A stretch of DNA of 64,000 bases from Burkholderiaceae bacterium. GTDB taxonomy: Bacteria > Pseudomonadota > Gammaproteobacteria > Burkholderiales > Burkholderiaceae_D. Below the pieces are notes generated by a model that saw only the letters and a program-made list of their open reading frames with translations, did not search any database and had not been told where the DNA came from. Location of the stretch: assembly GCA_031291325.1 (NCBI GenBank), contig JARLJG010000042.1, positions 1 to 64,000 of the forward strand, in the 5' to 3' direction. Numbering within the stretch: position 1 is the stretch's first letter; every line of letters begins with the position of its first letter. This document shows positions 8,428 to 17,583 of the stretch, in pieces. Both the position numbers and the translations under genes were made by a program.

Positions 8428-10860
8428 TTGCGGAAGATTTTAAGAGGATTTGGCAGGGCCAGCCTGCTCCTGCTATTGCTGTTGACGATTGCCGCCGTCT
8501 GGTACTGGCGGGCCAGCCTGCCGAAAATCGACGGCGCCATCAAGCTGCCCGGCTTGAGTGCCGGCGTCGATATCGTGCGCGATGCCGAGGGGATTCCGCA
8601 TATCTACGCCAAATCCAGTGCCGACGCCTATTTCGCGCTGGGCTTCGTGCATGGGCAGGATCGGCTGTGGCAAATGGAGATGAATCGCCGCATTGCAGCG
8701 GGACGTTTGGCCGAAGTGCTCGGCCCCGGTGCGGTCGATACCGACCGCTTCTTGCGCACGCTGGGCATCGCCCGCAACGCGCAGGCAATCCTGGCAAATC
8801 TTGCGCCCGAGACGCGCGCCATGCTGGACGCCTATGCCAAGGGCGTCAATGCGTATCTGTCCAATCGAACGCAGGCGCTGCCGGCCGAATTCTATCTGAC
8901 CGGCGCGCCGCCGCCCGCGCCGTGGCAGCCGGTCGATTCGATCGGTTGGCAGACCATGATGGCCTGGGATCTAGGCGGCAACTGGACGCAGGAATTATTG
9001 CGCATGCGCCTGTCGCAGCGCCTTTCGCTGGCGCAAATCAACGAGTTCTTGCCGCCGTATCCGGGCGATGCGGTATTGCAGACGCAGGATTACACCAAGC
9101 TCTACCGCGAATTGGCCGGCACCACCGAACAATTGCGCATGGTCGCGCAAGTTGCGCCGCCGTCGCTGGTGGAGGGCATGGGGTCGAATAACTGGGTGGT
9201 TTCAGGGGCCTTGTCGGAAAGCGGCAAGCCGCTGCTGGCCAACGATCCGCACCTCGGGCTGTCGGCTCCGGCGCTGTGGTATTTTGCGCAATTGTCTGCG
9301 CCCGGCTTGAACGTGATCGGCGCCACGCTCCCCGGCATACCGGGCGTGGTGCTGGGCCATAACGAGCGTATCGCGTGGGGCTTTACCAACACCGGCCCCG
9401 ACGTGCAGGATTTGTACCTCGAACGCATCAACCCGGACGATGCGCGACTATACCAGACGCCGGACGGTTGGGCCGCGTTCAAGACGCGCAGCGAAACCAT
9501 CAAGGTCAAGGGACAGGCCGACGTCACGCTGGAAATACGGGAAACGCGCCACGGCCCGGTCATCACCGGCGCGTTGCCGATCCTGGCAAAGGCGCCGCTG
9601 GATGCGCGGAAATACGCAATCGCCTTTGCCTGGACTGCGCTGCGCACCGACGATTTGACCCTGCAAGCCGGCATGCGCATCGACACCGCCCGCAATTGGG
9701 ATGAGTTCGTGCAGGCGACCAAGGATTTTTCTGCGCCGCAGCAAAACATGGTGTACGCCGATATCGACGGCAACATCGGTTACATTGCACCAGGCCGCAT
9801 TCCAATCCGCAAGCCGGAAAACGACTTGAAGGGCCTTGCGCCCGCGCCGGGCTGGGATGCGCGCTACGACTGGGCTGGATTCATTCCGTTCGAGGCGCTG
9901 CCGCGCCAATATAATCCGGTCAGTAGCCGCATTGCGACCGCCAATCAAAAGATCGTGGCCGACGATTATCCTTACTTCCTCACCAGCGAATGGACGCTGC
10001 CGTACCGCGCCAAGCGCATCGCCGATTTGCTGGACGCGCGTCCCAAGCATAGCCTGGAGAGTTTCGCGGCGATGCAAAAGGATACGCTATCGCTCGCCGC
10101 CCAGGATTTGCTGCCTTTGCTGCGGCGCACCGTGGCGCGTTCCGCCGATGCCAAGGCGGCGCTGGCGATGCTCGGTGGGTGGAACGGCGAGATGCTGGCG
10201 GAGCGGCCCGAGCCATTGATTTTCAATGCCTGGACGCGCGAATTGTCGCGCCAGATATTTGCCGACGAATTGGGCGACGAGTTGATGAACGACTATTGGG
10301 ATCAGCGCAACGTGCAGGCCAGCATGGTCAACGTGTTGAAAGATGTCGACGGCCAAAGCCGCTGGTGCCGCAACGTCAACGATAAGCTTGACGGCAAGCC
10401 GCAGACTTGCGCGGACCTGCTGGCGTCGTCGCTGGATGTGGCAGTGGCCGATTTGCAGAAACGCTATGGCGCCCAAATGAGCGCGTGGCGCTGGGGGCAA
10501 GCGCATCAGGCGCGGTCCGAGCACCGGCCGTTCGCCAAGGTCGGACTGCTGGCGAAGTTTTTCGATATCCGCGTGCCGTCGCCGGGCGACACCTATACGC
10601 TCGATGTCGGGCGCTACAATTTGCGCGATCGGGACGAGCCGTTCGTCAGCCACCATGCGCCCAGCCTGCGTGTGTTGTATGATTTGGCCGATCTTGAAAA
10701 TTCCCGCTTTATTCAATCGACGGGGCAATCGGGCAATGTCTTGTCGCCGCTCTACAGGAATTTCAGCCAGCGCTGGGTCGACGTTTCCTATCTGCCGATG
10801 CAGATGAAGCGCGAAACTGTCGAAGCGCACAAGATGGGTGTGCTGACGTTGACGCCCTGA
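8428..10860 (+). CDS. penicillin acylase family N-terminal-nucleophile hydrolase
   Basis: 810 residues. Starts with TTG at 8428, supported by an AGGGGG ribosome site 6 bases upstream; no ATG or GTG alternative fits the signal sequence. Residues 10-27 form one hydrophobic segment (export signal or anchor). The small-subunit segment GVDIVRDAEGIPHIYA and FVHGQDRLWQMEMNRR are classical for the family. Self-processing should occur at G-S253-N-N-W, making Ser253 the nucleophile of the beta chain, followed by NDPHLGL. Members cleave beta-lactam side chains, acyl-homoserine lactones or other amides; the true substrate cannot be assigned. Periplasmic action is likely. Confidence 0.9.
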   Translation: MRKILRGFGRASLLLLLLLTIAAVWYWRASLPKIDGAIKLPGLSAGVDIVRDAEGIPHIYAKSSADAYFALGFVHGQDRLWQMEMNRRIAAGRLAEVLGPGAVDTDRFLRTLGIARNAQAILANLAPETRAMLDAYAKGVNAYLSNRTQALPAEFYLTGAPPPAPWQPVDSIGWQTMMAWDLGGNWTQELLRMRLSQRLSLAQINEFLPPYPGDAVLQTQDYTKLYRELAGTTEQLRMVAQVAPPSLVEGMGSNNWVVSGALSESGKPLLANDPHLGLSAPALWYFAQLSAPGLNVIGATLPGIPGVVLGHNERIAWGFTNTGPDVQDLYLERINPDDARLYQTPDGWAAFKTRSETIKVKGQADVTLEIRETRHGPVITGALPILAKAPLDARKYAIAFAWTALRTDDLTLQAGMRIDTARNWDEFVQATKDFSAPQQNMVYADIDGNIGYIAPGRIPIRKPENDLKGLAPAPGWDARYDWAGFIPFEALPRQYNPVSSRIATANQKIVADDYPYFLTSEWTLPYRAKRIADLLDARPKHSLESFAAMQKDTLSLAAQDLLPLLRRTVARSADAKAALAMLGGWNGEMLAERPEPLIFNAWTRELSRQIFADELGDELMNDYWDQRNVQASMVNVLKDVDGQSRWCRNVNDKLDGKPQTCADLLASSLDVAVADLQKRYGAQMSAWRWGQAHQARSEHRPFAKVGLLAKFFDIRVPSPGDTYTLDVGRYNLRDRDEPFVSHHAPSLRVLYDLADLENSRFIQSTGQSGNVLSPLYRNFSQRWVDVSYLPMQMKRETVEAHKMGVLTLTP

Positions 10861-10933
10861 AGTGCGCCACCGTTGCACGCGGCGCAGTTTGCGACGATTT
10901 TATGCATGTCATCGAGAGATGCCGACAACTTTT

Positions 10934-10953
10934 ACGGAATAAAACGGAATAAA
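10934..10953 (+). repeat. 10-bp tandem duplication in a ribosome-binding region
   Basis: ACGGAATAAA occurs twice in direct tandem (10934-10943 and 10944-10953), ending 5 bases before the ATG at 10959. Each copy carries a GGAA that could pair with 16S rRNA. Confidence 0.5.
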
Positions 10954-10958
10954 ACTTA

Positions 10959-11411
10959 ATGAAACAAATTCGACAATTTCATCTTTACCTGGGGACTTTT
11001 TTTGCTCCAGTGATATTCTTTTTTGCGTTCAGCGGCGCATTGCAGACTTTCGGTCTGCACGAAAGCGAGAAGGACGGCAGTTACAACGCGCCCGCCTGGA
11101 TTGCAACGATGGCGCAAATACACAAGGATCAAAGGCTCGAAGGCGAGCATCATTCGCATGAAGACGCCGCGCCGGTCGAAAATGCATCAGCGCATGATGA
11201 GCATCCGCCAGGTGCGGCGCATGGCGAAGAACACAAGGAAGCACCTTCGTCGCTGCCGCTTAAATGTTTCGTCTTGTTGCTGGCGATTGGTTTGATGGCT
11301 ACCGCCGCACTTGGCGTCTATATGGCTTTGCAAAGCCGCAACAATCGACGCATCACGTGGATCATGCTGGCCGGCGGCGTGATTGTGCCGATCGTCTTGC
11401 TGTTTTTGTGA
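10959..11411 (+). CDS. His-rich membrane protein, PepSY-associated-helix-like
   Basis: 150 residues. An N-terminal helix (IRQFHLYLGTFFAPVIFFFA) resembles the first membrane helix of PepSY-TM proteins (R-x-x-H-x-x-x-G). A soluble stretch of about 65 residues follows with roughly ten histidines and many acidic residues (EGEHHSHEDA, HDEHPPGAAHGEEHKE). Two more hydrophobic helices close the protein (CFVLLLAIGLMATAALGVY and ITWIMLAGGVIVPIVLLFL). No PepSY domain is present. The His/Glu-rich stretch suggests periplasmic metal binding; function unknown. Confidence 0.7.
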   Translation: MKQIRQFHLYLGTFFAPVIFFFAFSGALQTFGLHESEKDGSYNAPAWIATMAQIHKDQRLEGEHHSHEDAAPVENASAHDEHPPGAAHGEEHKEAPSSLPLKCFVLLLAIGLMATAALGVYMALQSRNNRRITWIMLAGGVIVPIVLLFL

Positions 11412-11658
11412 GATCTCGCCGAACTGCAACATTTCCCCGATGAATTGATGCGCTGCAGCGTCCGCTTTGGCCGCTGCAGCAGCCAATATATTTACTTGAA
11501 TTCTCTGGAATGCAATCTACACTGAACATTCCAGATATGGCCTTTATTGTCCGCCATACCCACCCCGCAAATGAAACGCGCCTGGACGTGACGCCAGGCG
11601 GCGGTGCATGTTATCGCCCGCTATTACCCGCTTGAACGTGAAATTTGAAGGAGTCGAC
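11412..11658 (+). promoter_or_regulatory. leader of the hemerythrin-like gene with a hairpin
   Basis: Gene-free 247 bp. CGCCTGG (11579-11585) and CCAGGCG (11594-11600) form a perfect 7-bp stem with an 8-nt loop about 60 bp before the start at 11659. It may be an operator or leader hairpin. Confidence 0.35.
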
Positions 11659-12258
11659 ATGCTTACGCTGACGTATGCGCTGGTCGCGCTATCGGTCGAA
11701 CAGAAAAAAGTACAAGGGCGATTGTCGGAGTTGCAACAGTGCGTCGAAAAAGCGCGAAGCGCAGCGATGGTCATTGGACATTCCGAGGCCGAATCCCTGT
11801 TGGTGGAATTTTTGCGACTGGATGACAATTGTCAGTCGAGAAACATCGAACTGTATGTTTTGCCGGCTTTACGTTCATTATCGCCGCAAGCCGATAGCCG
11901 GCTTGCCGAAGTCGACGAGATCGCTGCGAAGGGACGTATTCTCTTGAAAAAAATTCGCAGCAACTTGCGGAAAATTGCGCTGCAAGGCGAATTCGTTGGC
12001 GCCGATTTTTTCGATTCCCTGGAAACGTATTGCCATAATTTGACGAGGCGCTTGACGACCGAGGAAATGCATCTTCTGCCATTGGCGCAGCGGCTCATTT
12101 CGGGCGACGAATGGTTCGATATTGCCGCCAAGTTCATTTCCCATGAATCGGAACGACATCCGCAGAGGACTTTCAAGGATGAACTAGCGGGCATCCTGGC
12201 GCCGGCCCATGTTGCGGCGATGCATCAGGGCGGCAATCAATTTTCTGCGGCGAATTGA
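11659..12258 (+). CDS. hemerythrin-like HHE helical protein
   Basis: 199 residues from the ATG at 11659, chosen because GAAGGAG lies 6-7 bases upstream; an earlier in-frame ATG at 11608 has no ribosome site. The protein is all-helical, with segments resembling an HHE domain (LRLDDNCQSRNIELYVLPAL; DSLETYCHNLTRRLTTEEMHLLPLAQRLI, where EEMHLLPLA matches the E-x-x-x-L-L-P-L motif near a metal-binding His/Glu). Not all canonical iron ligands can be assigned, so oxygen or iron binding is tentative. It could sense oxygen, nitric oxide or redox state. Confidence 0.6.
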   Translation: MLTLTYALVALSVEQKKVQGRLSELQQCVEKARSAAMVIGHSEAESLLVEFLRLDDNCQSRNIELYVLPALRSLSPQADSRLAEVDEIAAKGRILLKKIRSNLRKIALQGEFVGADFFDSLETYCHNLTRRLTTEEMHLLPLAQRLISGDEWFDIAAKFISHESERHPQRTFKDELAGILAPAHVAAMHQGGNQFSAAN

Positions 12259-12418
12259 CTGGCTGTGCTTCGTATTGAAAAGACATTGAGGCTACCCTGA
12301 TTTGTATTTGACGCAGGTCAATTCGGCGTTGTTGCTGGCTTGAAGCGGCAACGCAATTCTTTCGCAAATTCGCCGGCAAAATTCACCGTTTCGATTTCAA
12401 TTTGTCGTAAGCTACGGC

Positions 12419-13975
12419 ATGCAAATTGAATTGAAATTCTCCCTATCCGACGAGCAATTGCCGATCTTGCGCCGACATCGATTGTTGACGCAGCATACGG
12501 TGTCGAAGTCGCGCGCGCAGCGCTGCGGCGGGGTCTATTTCGATACGCCGGATTTTCTGTTGAAGGCGCATGCGGCGGCCTTGCATGTCGCACGCGCGGG
12601 AAGGAGCTGGCGGCAAACGCTGACCGTCAACGCTTGCGGAACGGCAAGTATTCCGCCGCAACGCGAATGGACGGATCAAATTCGACGCGCAGCCCCCGAC
12701 TTTTCCGCAATTGCCGAATTGTTCGAGCAAGAGCCGGAACTCAGGCGCTGCCGTTTCGACGATTCGGTATTCACCCGGATGGCGCCGATATTCACGATAG
12801 ATTGCCGGCGCACCCTGTGGTGCTTGGGGTTCGGGCAAGGACGCGACGCCGAATTGATGCTCGACATCGGCGAAGTGCACAGTGGCGCGTTGCGCCGGCC
12901 GATCTGCACATTGACGCTGGTGCATCGCTCTGGCCTCGCCGATGCCTTCTTCGATTTCGCACTGGCACTGCAACGCGATCTGGATTTGCGCGTTGCGTAT
13001 CTAGCCCCGACCGACATCGGCTACGCAATGCACGATCCGATGTGGGGTGGGGCCGTCACGGCGCAACACCTGGTTTTGCCTGCCGATGCGCAGGTCGGCG
13101 ACGGCATGCGCATCATCGTTCGCGCTTGCCTGTCGCACGTGTTGGGCAATGCGGCAGGCGTGTCGCAAGGCGGCGAATTGGAATGCATTCATCAAATGCG
13201 CGTCGGCTTGCGCAGATTGCGTTCGGCCTTGGCGATTTTCGAGCCGCTTAAAGCCTGTCCGGCGCACCTGCGATCCGAGCTGGTGTGGCTGTCGACCGAA
13301 CTTGGCCGAGCGCGCGACTGGGATGTGCTGGCCACCTCGACCATCCCATCGGTGGCGGCGGATGGTATCGAGATTGCCGATTTGGCCGCGTTGCAGCGCC
13401 GCGTGCAGCAGGAAGCGGCGCGCGCGCACCGGCGTGCGGCGCGCGCAGTCGATTCGGCACGCGGCACCCGCTTGTGGCTATGCCTGCAACAATGGCTATA
13501 CTTGTCCGGCGCGCCGGATGCGGATGGCGCGGTCAGCCAAGTCGAGCAAATTCCGGCGACGCTGCTTATCGAGTTTGCCGAGCAGAATGTCGCGCATTTC
13601 CATAGAAAAATGCTGGCGCGCAGCGCGTCGATGGAAACCGCCGTGCCGGAAAGCCGGCACCGCTTGCGCATAGCTGCAAAGAAGCTGCGCTACGCAACCG
13701 AATTTTTCTTGTCGTATTACCGCAAAAAATCGACCGATCGTTTCTTGAACAAGCTGGCCGACTTGCAGGATATTTTCGGCGCATCCAACGACACTGTGGT
13801 GGCCGACCGTCTGTTGCGCGAGCTTGCGCAAAAACATCCCGATCTGGCGGTTGCCTGCGCGTATATCCGCAGCTATCTGGCGGCGCTTGACGACAAGCGA
13901 CTTCTGCGCCTGGGCAAGCGCATCCGCCGCTTTTCGGCGTTGAAGAAACTGAAAGTGCGCGACGCAGCTACGTGA
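12419..13975 (+). CDS. CYTH-CHAD domain protein
   Basis: 518 residues. The N-terminal CYTH domain (about 1-200) belongs to the triphosphate tunnel metalloenzymes; its entrance motif ExExK reads QIELK here, so the first Glu is replaced. The C-terminal CHAD domain (about 220-510) shows the conserved His/Arg pattern (ECIHQMRVGLRRLRSAL; RARDWDVL; HRLRIAAKKLRYATEFF). CHAD domains bind polyphosphate. Relatives include bacterial inorganic triphosphatases. The last 8 bp overlap the convergent DUF2252 gene. Confidence 0.88.
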   Translation: MQIELKFSLSDEQLPILRRHRLLTQHTVSKSRAQRCGGVYFDTPDFLLKAHAAALHVARAGRSWRQTLTVNACGTASIPPQREWTDQIRRAAPDFSAIAELFEQEPELRRCRFDDSVFTRMAPIFTIDCRRTLWCLGFGQGRDAELMLDIGEVHSGALRRPICTLTLVHRSGLADAFFDFALALQRDLDLRVAYLAPTDIGYAMHDPMWGGAVTAQHLVLPADAQVGDGMRIIVRACLSHVLGNAAGVSQGGELECIHQMRVGLRRLRSALAIFEPLKACPAHLRSELVWLSTELGRARDWDVLATSTIPSVAADGIEIADLAALQRRVQQEAARAHRRAARAVDSARGTRLWLCLQQWLYLSGAPDADGAVSQVEQIPATLLIEFAEQNVAHFHRKMLARSASMETAVPESRHRLRIAAKKLRYATEFFLSYYRKKSTDRFLNKLADLQDIFGASNDTVVADRLLRELAQKHPDLAVACAYIRSYLAALDDKRLLRLGKRIRRFSALKKLKVRDAAT

Positions 13976-15215
13976 TTGCGCGCTCAGTCGACAGGTCGAC
14001 CAGCGCCTCGACGCCCGCTGTGCATTGCTGCGCAAAGTCACGCCAATCCCGTTCGACGCGTTCGGCCATGTGGATTGCAATTTCAAGCAGCGCGTCGAGA
14101 TTCTTGCGCTGGTTTGCGAAATCGATCAAGGTATCGGCGATGGCCGAGCCTTGCCGTCCCGACGCGCGCAATTGCGCCCATGCCGCGATTGCCCCGAATT
14201 CGCGCAACAGGCGCGTCATCTGCTTCGGGTGCGCCGACGCGCCTTGCAAATCGACCCGATCCTGCATCGGTTGCAGCCCCTTCAGCAAGAACGGCTTGCC
14301 GCCGACCTCAACCGCCTGCAGAAATGCCGGCGCCACCGCTTGCATGCGCGCGCCTAGCGCCGCCACGCGCTCGGCCTCGGACGCCCAGTGCGGCTGCGCA
14401 TAGGGTGTTTTTCCGGTCAGGCAGGATGGAATGCTGGCCTTCAGGTCCAGCAGATAGTGGCCGTCGACACCGCCTTTGCCTTCGATCAAAATGGCGAAGC
14501 GTTCCAGGCCGAGGCTGCCGGTGCCGGCAATGCGCCGCGCGACATCGATGATGTCGAAAAAGCCCGGATTTTCCTTGTCCGCCGCATACTGTTTCATCCA
14601 AGCATGAACTCGTTCTTTATCTGCGTCGGACGCCGCCAGCGCCTTGCCGCGCGTGGTGCAGATAGCGCGGTGTTTGGACGCCGCCGTGGTGCGGTTTTCG
14701 ATAAATTCCTGGCGCGTGCGTCCTTCCAATTGCTTGAATAGCGTATCGATCAAGCCATCGGCGGCGTCGCGGTCGATCCAGCGCGCCTTGCCGCAGCTTA
14801 AGGCGTCGGCATAGCTATGCAGGCAAGCTTGATTCAGTGCAAGCGCTTCTTCGCGTTTGACCGACAGGGCGGGAGCGGCGATCAACACGCTGGTCAGCAG
14901 CCGCACGATTTCCCACGTGCAAGGAGCGAGAATCGCTTCGTCGAAATCGTTCATGTCGAAATAGACCAAGCGATTTTCCGCCTTGTACGTCCCCATGTTT
15001 TCCAGATGCAGGTCGCCGCAAATCCAGGCCGGCGGCGCTTCCTGCAAGATCGGGTGCGACGGCAATTGCTCGAAAAATAGATGGCAGGTGCCGCGCAAAA
15101 AAGAAAACGGATTGGAGGCGATCGCGCGATACTTGAGCGCCAGGCGCTCCGGGTCGCGCCCGGCATTGTAGCGAACGATTTTTTCAGTCGTCGAGAGTGT
15201 GGCCGATTGTTTCAT
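13968..15215 (-). CDS. DUF2252 family protein
   Basis: 415 residues. The kinase-like pattern of DUF2252 is visible: FLRGTCHLFFEQL near the N-terminus, then the WICGDLHLENMGTY segment (a catalytic-loop-like GDxHxxN), and LVYFDMNDFDEA, which resembles a metal-binding DFD-like region. The start at 15215 has GGGGAG 6-7 bases upstream. It lies 24 bp downstream of the YVTN-propeller gene on the same strand and is probably co-transcribed with it. Function unknown; a phosphotransferase fold is an inference from the motifs. Confidence 0.85.
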   Translation of the reverse strand: MKQSATLSTTEKIVRYNAGRDPERLALKYRAIASNPFSFLRGTCHLFFEQLPSHPILQEAPPAWICGDLHLENMGTYKAENRLVYFDMNDFDEAILAPCTWEIVRLLTSVLIAAPALSVKREEALALNQACLHSYADALSCGKARWIDRDAADGLIDTLFKQLEGRTRQEFIENRTTAASKHRAICTTRGKALAASDADKERVHAWMKQYAADKENPGFFDIIDVARRIAGTGSLGLERFAILIEGKGGVDGHYLLDLKASIPSCLTGKTPYAQPHWASEAERVAALGARMQAVAPAFLQAVEVGGKPFLLKGLQPMQDRVDLQGASAHPKQMTRLLREFGAIAAWAQLRASGRQGSAIADTLIDFANQRKNLDALLEIAIHMAERVERDWRDFAQQCTAGVEALVDLSTERAIT

Positions 15216-15239
15216 GCGTGCTCCCCAGAGGTGGGCACC

Positions 15240-16481
15240 TCAGCGCAAATTCCCGGTGTGCCCCAGCGAATAGCGGCCCGGTTGCGGCCATACCGCCAAT
15301 CCGTGCGGTTCCTTGCCGACGGCAATTTTCCGGGTTTTGCCGTTGCTGGTATTGATGCGATAGACGACGTTGTCGAACCGGCCGGACAGCCAGATATATT
15401 TGCCGTCAGCCGTGACATTCCCCATATCCGGGCTGCCGCCGCCTGGAATCGGCCAGAACGACTGCACCTTGTTGCTGGCGAAATCGATGACCGCGAGGCT
15501 GCCTTTTCCATGTTTTTTGCCGTGGATTTTCTTCGAGCCGCGATTGGCGACGTACAGTTTCGTGCCGTCCCGGCTCGGATACAGTCCGTGCGCGCCGATC
15601 CCGGTCGGAATGAAGCCGGTTTGGGTGAACGAGTCGCCATCGACCAAAAACACGCCGTCGGCCTCCATGTCGGCGATATACCAGACCTTGCCGGTGGGCC
15701 CGATCCGTATGTCTTGCGGCATGCCGCTGGTGCTGCTGCAAATCTGCGCGGATTTGCCGTCGGGCGAGGGTAGCGCGGCTTTCGGCACGTCGCGCTTGCT
15801 GAGCTTGAGATAGCCGACGACCTTGCGGTTGACCAAGTCGATCTTGACCAGCGAACCGTTGAATTCGCAGGTGAACAACGCATATTTGGCATCGATGGAA
15901 AAATCGGCATGATTGATGCCGCCGCAGTCCGGGGTGGCGATCGATTCTTTCAATTCCATCGTGTGCGGATCGCGGAAATCGAGGCGCCTGCGGCTTTCTG
16001 CGACCACGATGGCCGAGCGCCCATCGGGCGTGAAGTACATATTATAGGGATCGTCGACCACGATGGCTTTGCCCGGCTTGCCGGTCTTCGGATCGATCGG
16101 CGTCAGGCTGCCCGCCGCGCTGCCTTCGGAGTTATTGGCGACCCACAAGGTTTTCAGGTCCCAGGACGGCACTACATGCTGCGGGTTCACGCCGACCTTG
16201 AAGGTGTCGACCACTTTCATCTTCGCGGGGTCGATCACCGACACGTCGCCGGAGGTATGATTGGGCACGTAGATGCGCGGCAATGCGCCCTCGACGGCGG
16301 GGCTGAAATGGCCGGCGGCGATTTCGCTGTAGAGGTTGATCGGAGCGCTTGTCGCCGCCGCTGTTGCGGGTACAGTCGCCGCAGGTGCGGACGCCGCATG
16401 GGTGGCCGGAACGGCGACGGCTAGCGCCAAACCGAACAAGATTGCTTCAAATTTTCGCTTGCGATGTGTCTGCAAATACAT
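15240..16481 (-). CDS. exported YVTN-type beta-propeller protein
   Basis: About 413 residues from the ATG at 16481. A Sec signal peptide is evident (RKRKFEAILFGLALAVAVPATHA). The rest consists of repeated beta-propeller blades with the Y-V-x-N type pattern: PRIYVPNHTSGDVSVIDPAKMKVV, LWVANNSEGSAAGSL, KLYVANRGSKKIHG, and IWLSGRFDNVVYRINT (seven blades is plausible). These proteins are periplasmic or surface scaffolds, sometimes linked to metal- or cofactor-dependent oxidoreductases. It sits between a creatininase-like gene and a DUF2252 gene, all on the minus strand. Confidence 0.85.
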   Translation of the reverse strand: MYLQTHRKRKFEAILFGLALAVAVPATHAASAPAATVPATAAATSAPINLYSEIAAGHFSPAVEGALPRIYVPNHTSGDVSVIDPAKMKVVDTFKVGVNPQHVVPSWDLKTLWVANNSEGSAAGSLTPIDPKTGKPGKAIVVDDPYNMYFTPDGRSAIVVAESRRRLDFRDPHTMELKESIATPDCGGINHADFSIDAKYALFTCEFNGSLVKIDLVNRKVVGYLKLSKRDVPKAALPSPDGKSAQICSSTSGMPQDIRIGPTGKVWYIADMEADGVFLVDGDSFTQTGFIPTGIGAHGLYPSRDGTKLYVANRGSKKIHGKKHGKGSLAVIDFASNKVQSFWPIPGGGSPDMGNVTADGKYIWLSGRFDNVVYRINTSNGKTRKIAVGKEPHGLAVWPQPGRYSLGHTGNLR

Positions 16482-16548
16482 AGTCGATCCAACTTTCAAT
16501 TTTCAGGTGTATGTGGTCTGGCTTGCGCCGCAGGTCGGCCGGATGCGG

Positions 16549-17364
16549 TCAACGGCGTGCGGTCGCCTTCTTGATTGCGTCGATGGTGTTTTTCAGTACG
16601 GCGTCGACGCCGGCTTGCCCCAGCTCCGCGCTGGCACGGCGCGGATCGCCGACCACGCCTTGTTGCGCGGACGGTTTGGCGGCGGTCTTCAATTGCCCGG
16701 TGCGCACCATGTGGGGATCCAACGCCAGCATCAGCGAGGTATCGGCCAAACCGGCGTGCTGGCCGATTTCATCTTTGGTATAGCCTCGGCTTTCAAGAAA
16801 CTGCACGAAATCTTCCTGCGTTGTCAGGTAATACTCGGGTAGCGCATGCGCCCGCGCGGACGTGTTCGCCCATTCGCGGTTAAGCGTATCGGCAACGATT
16901 TTGAGGTCGGCCCGATAACCGCCGTGGTCGCCCAGCAACACAATGTCGCGGAAGCCGTGCTGCTTGAAACCGCGTGCTGCCGATTCCAGCGTTTTTTCGA
17001 AGATATCGTCGCTGACGGTAATCGTTCCCGGAAAGCGCATATGCGAAGTGGGCGGCGCAATCGCCCCTTCCGGCACGTACGCGACCACGGGCGCCACCAA
17101 GGCATCGCCGAGGCCGCGCGCAATTTTTTCGGCCAGTAGTTTGGCACGCACATTGTGTTTGCCCAGCGCCATGTAAGGGCCGCTTTGCTCGGTGCCGCCG
17201 ATCGGGACAATGATCGTGGTCTTGCCGGCCTCGACTTGCGATTTCAATTCAGTCCAGGTCAATTCTTCGAGGAATACGCTGGCAGTGCCTTCGGCATGAA
17301 CGCCGATCGTAGCCAGGAGGAGGGTGAGAGCGATAAAAAGGATGCGCAATGCGGTAACGATCAT
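16549..17364 (-). CDS. exported creatininase-family protein
   Basis: About 271 residues from the ATG at 17364; an in-frame ATG at 17433 is possible, and neither has a clear ribosome site. A signal peptide (ALRILFIALTLLLATIGVHA) precedes the creatininase fold. Family segments are PIGGTEQSGPYMALGKHN, PPTSHMRFPGTITV and VLLGDHGGYRADL. The motif usually written HAGExETS reads HAGLADTS, so a metal-binding acid seems to be missing. Creatininase relatives are mostly cytosolic metal-dependent amidohydrolases, so an exported one is unusual. It lies 67 bp upstream of the YVTN gene and may start that operon. Confidence 0.82.
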   Translation of the reverse strand: MIVTALRILFIALTLLLATIGVHAEGTASVFLEELTWTELKSQVEAGKTTIIVPIGGTEQSGPYMALGKHNVRAKLLAEKIARGLGDALVAPVVAYVPEGAIAPPTSHMRFPGTITVSDDIFEKTLESAARGFKQHGFRDIVLLGDHGGYRADLKIVADTLNREWANTSARAHALPEYYLTTQEDFVQFLESRGYTKDEIGQHAGLADTSLMLALDPHMVRTGQLKTAAKPSAQQGVVGDPRRASAELGQAGVDAVLKNTIDAIKKATARR

Positions 17365-17583
17365 GAGGAAGGAGGAACGGCGTCGTCTATGGCAAGCGGC
17401 TATCCTTGCTTGAGGGCAACGCCAACCTGCCATCTACTCGGAACATCCAGAATGCTTACAAGTTAAATTGATTTGATGAGTTTGCATTATCTCACCAAAA
17501 AATCGAATGGCGAAATTTCAGTGAGATGGCCGTTGTTTGCGGTGCATAGGATGAAGAATCGGAGGAGTTATTCCCAATTTCCG
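17365..17583. other. intergenic region, nothing recognised
   Basis: An AT-rich stretch between the 5' end of the creatininase-like gene and the 3' end of the diguanylate cyclase gene. A 71-codon plus-strand reading crosses it but has no family character or ribosome site. Confidence 0.4.
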
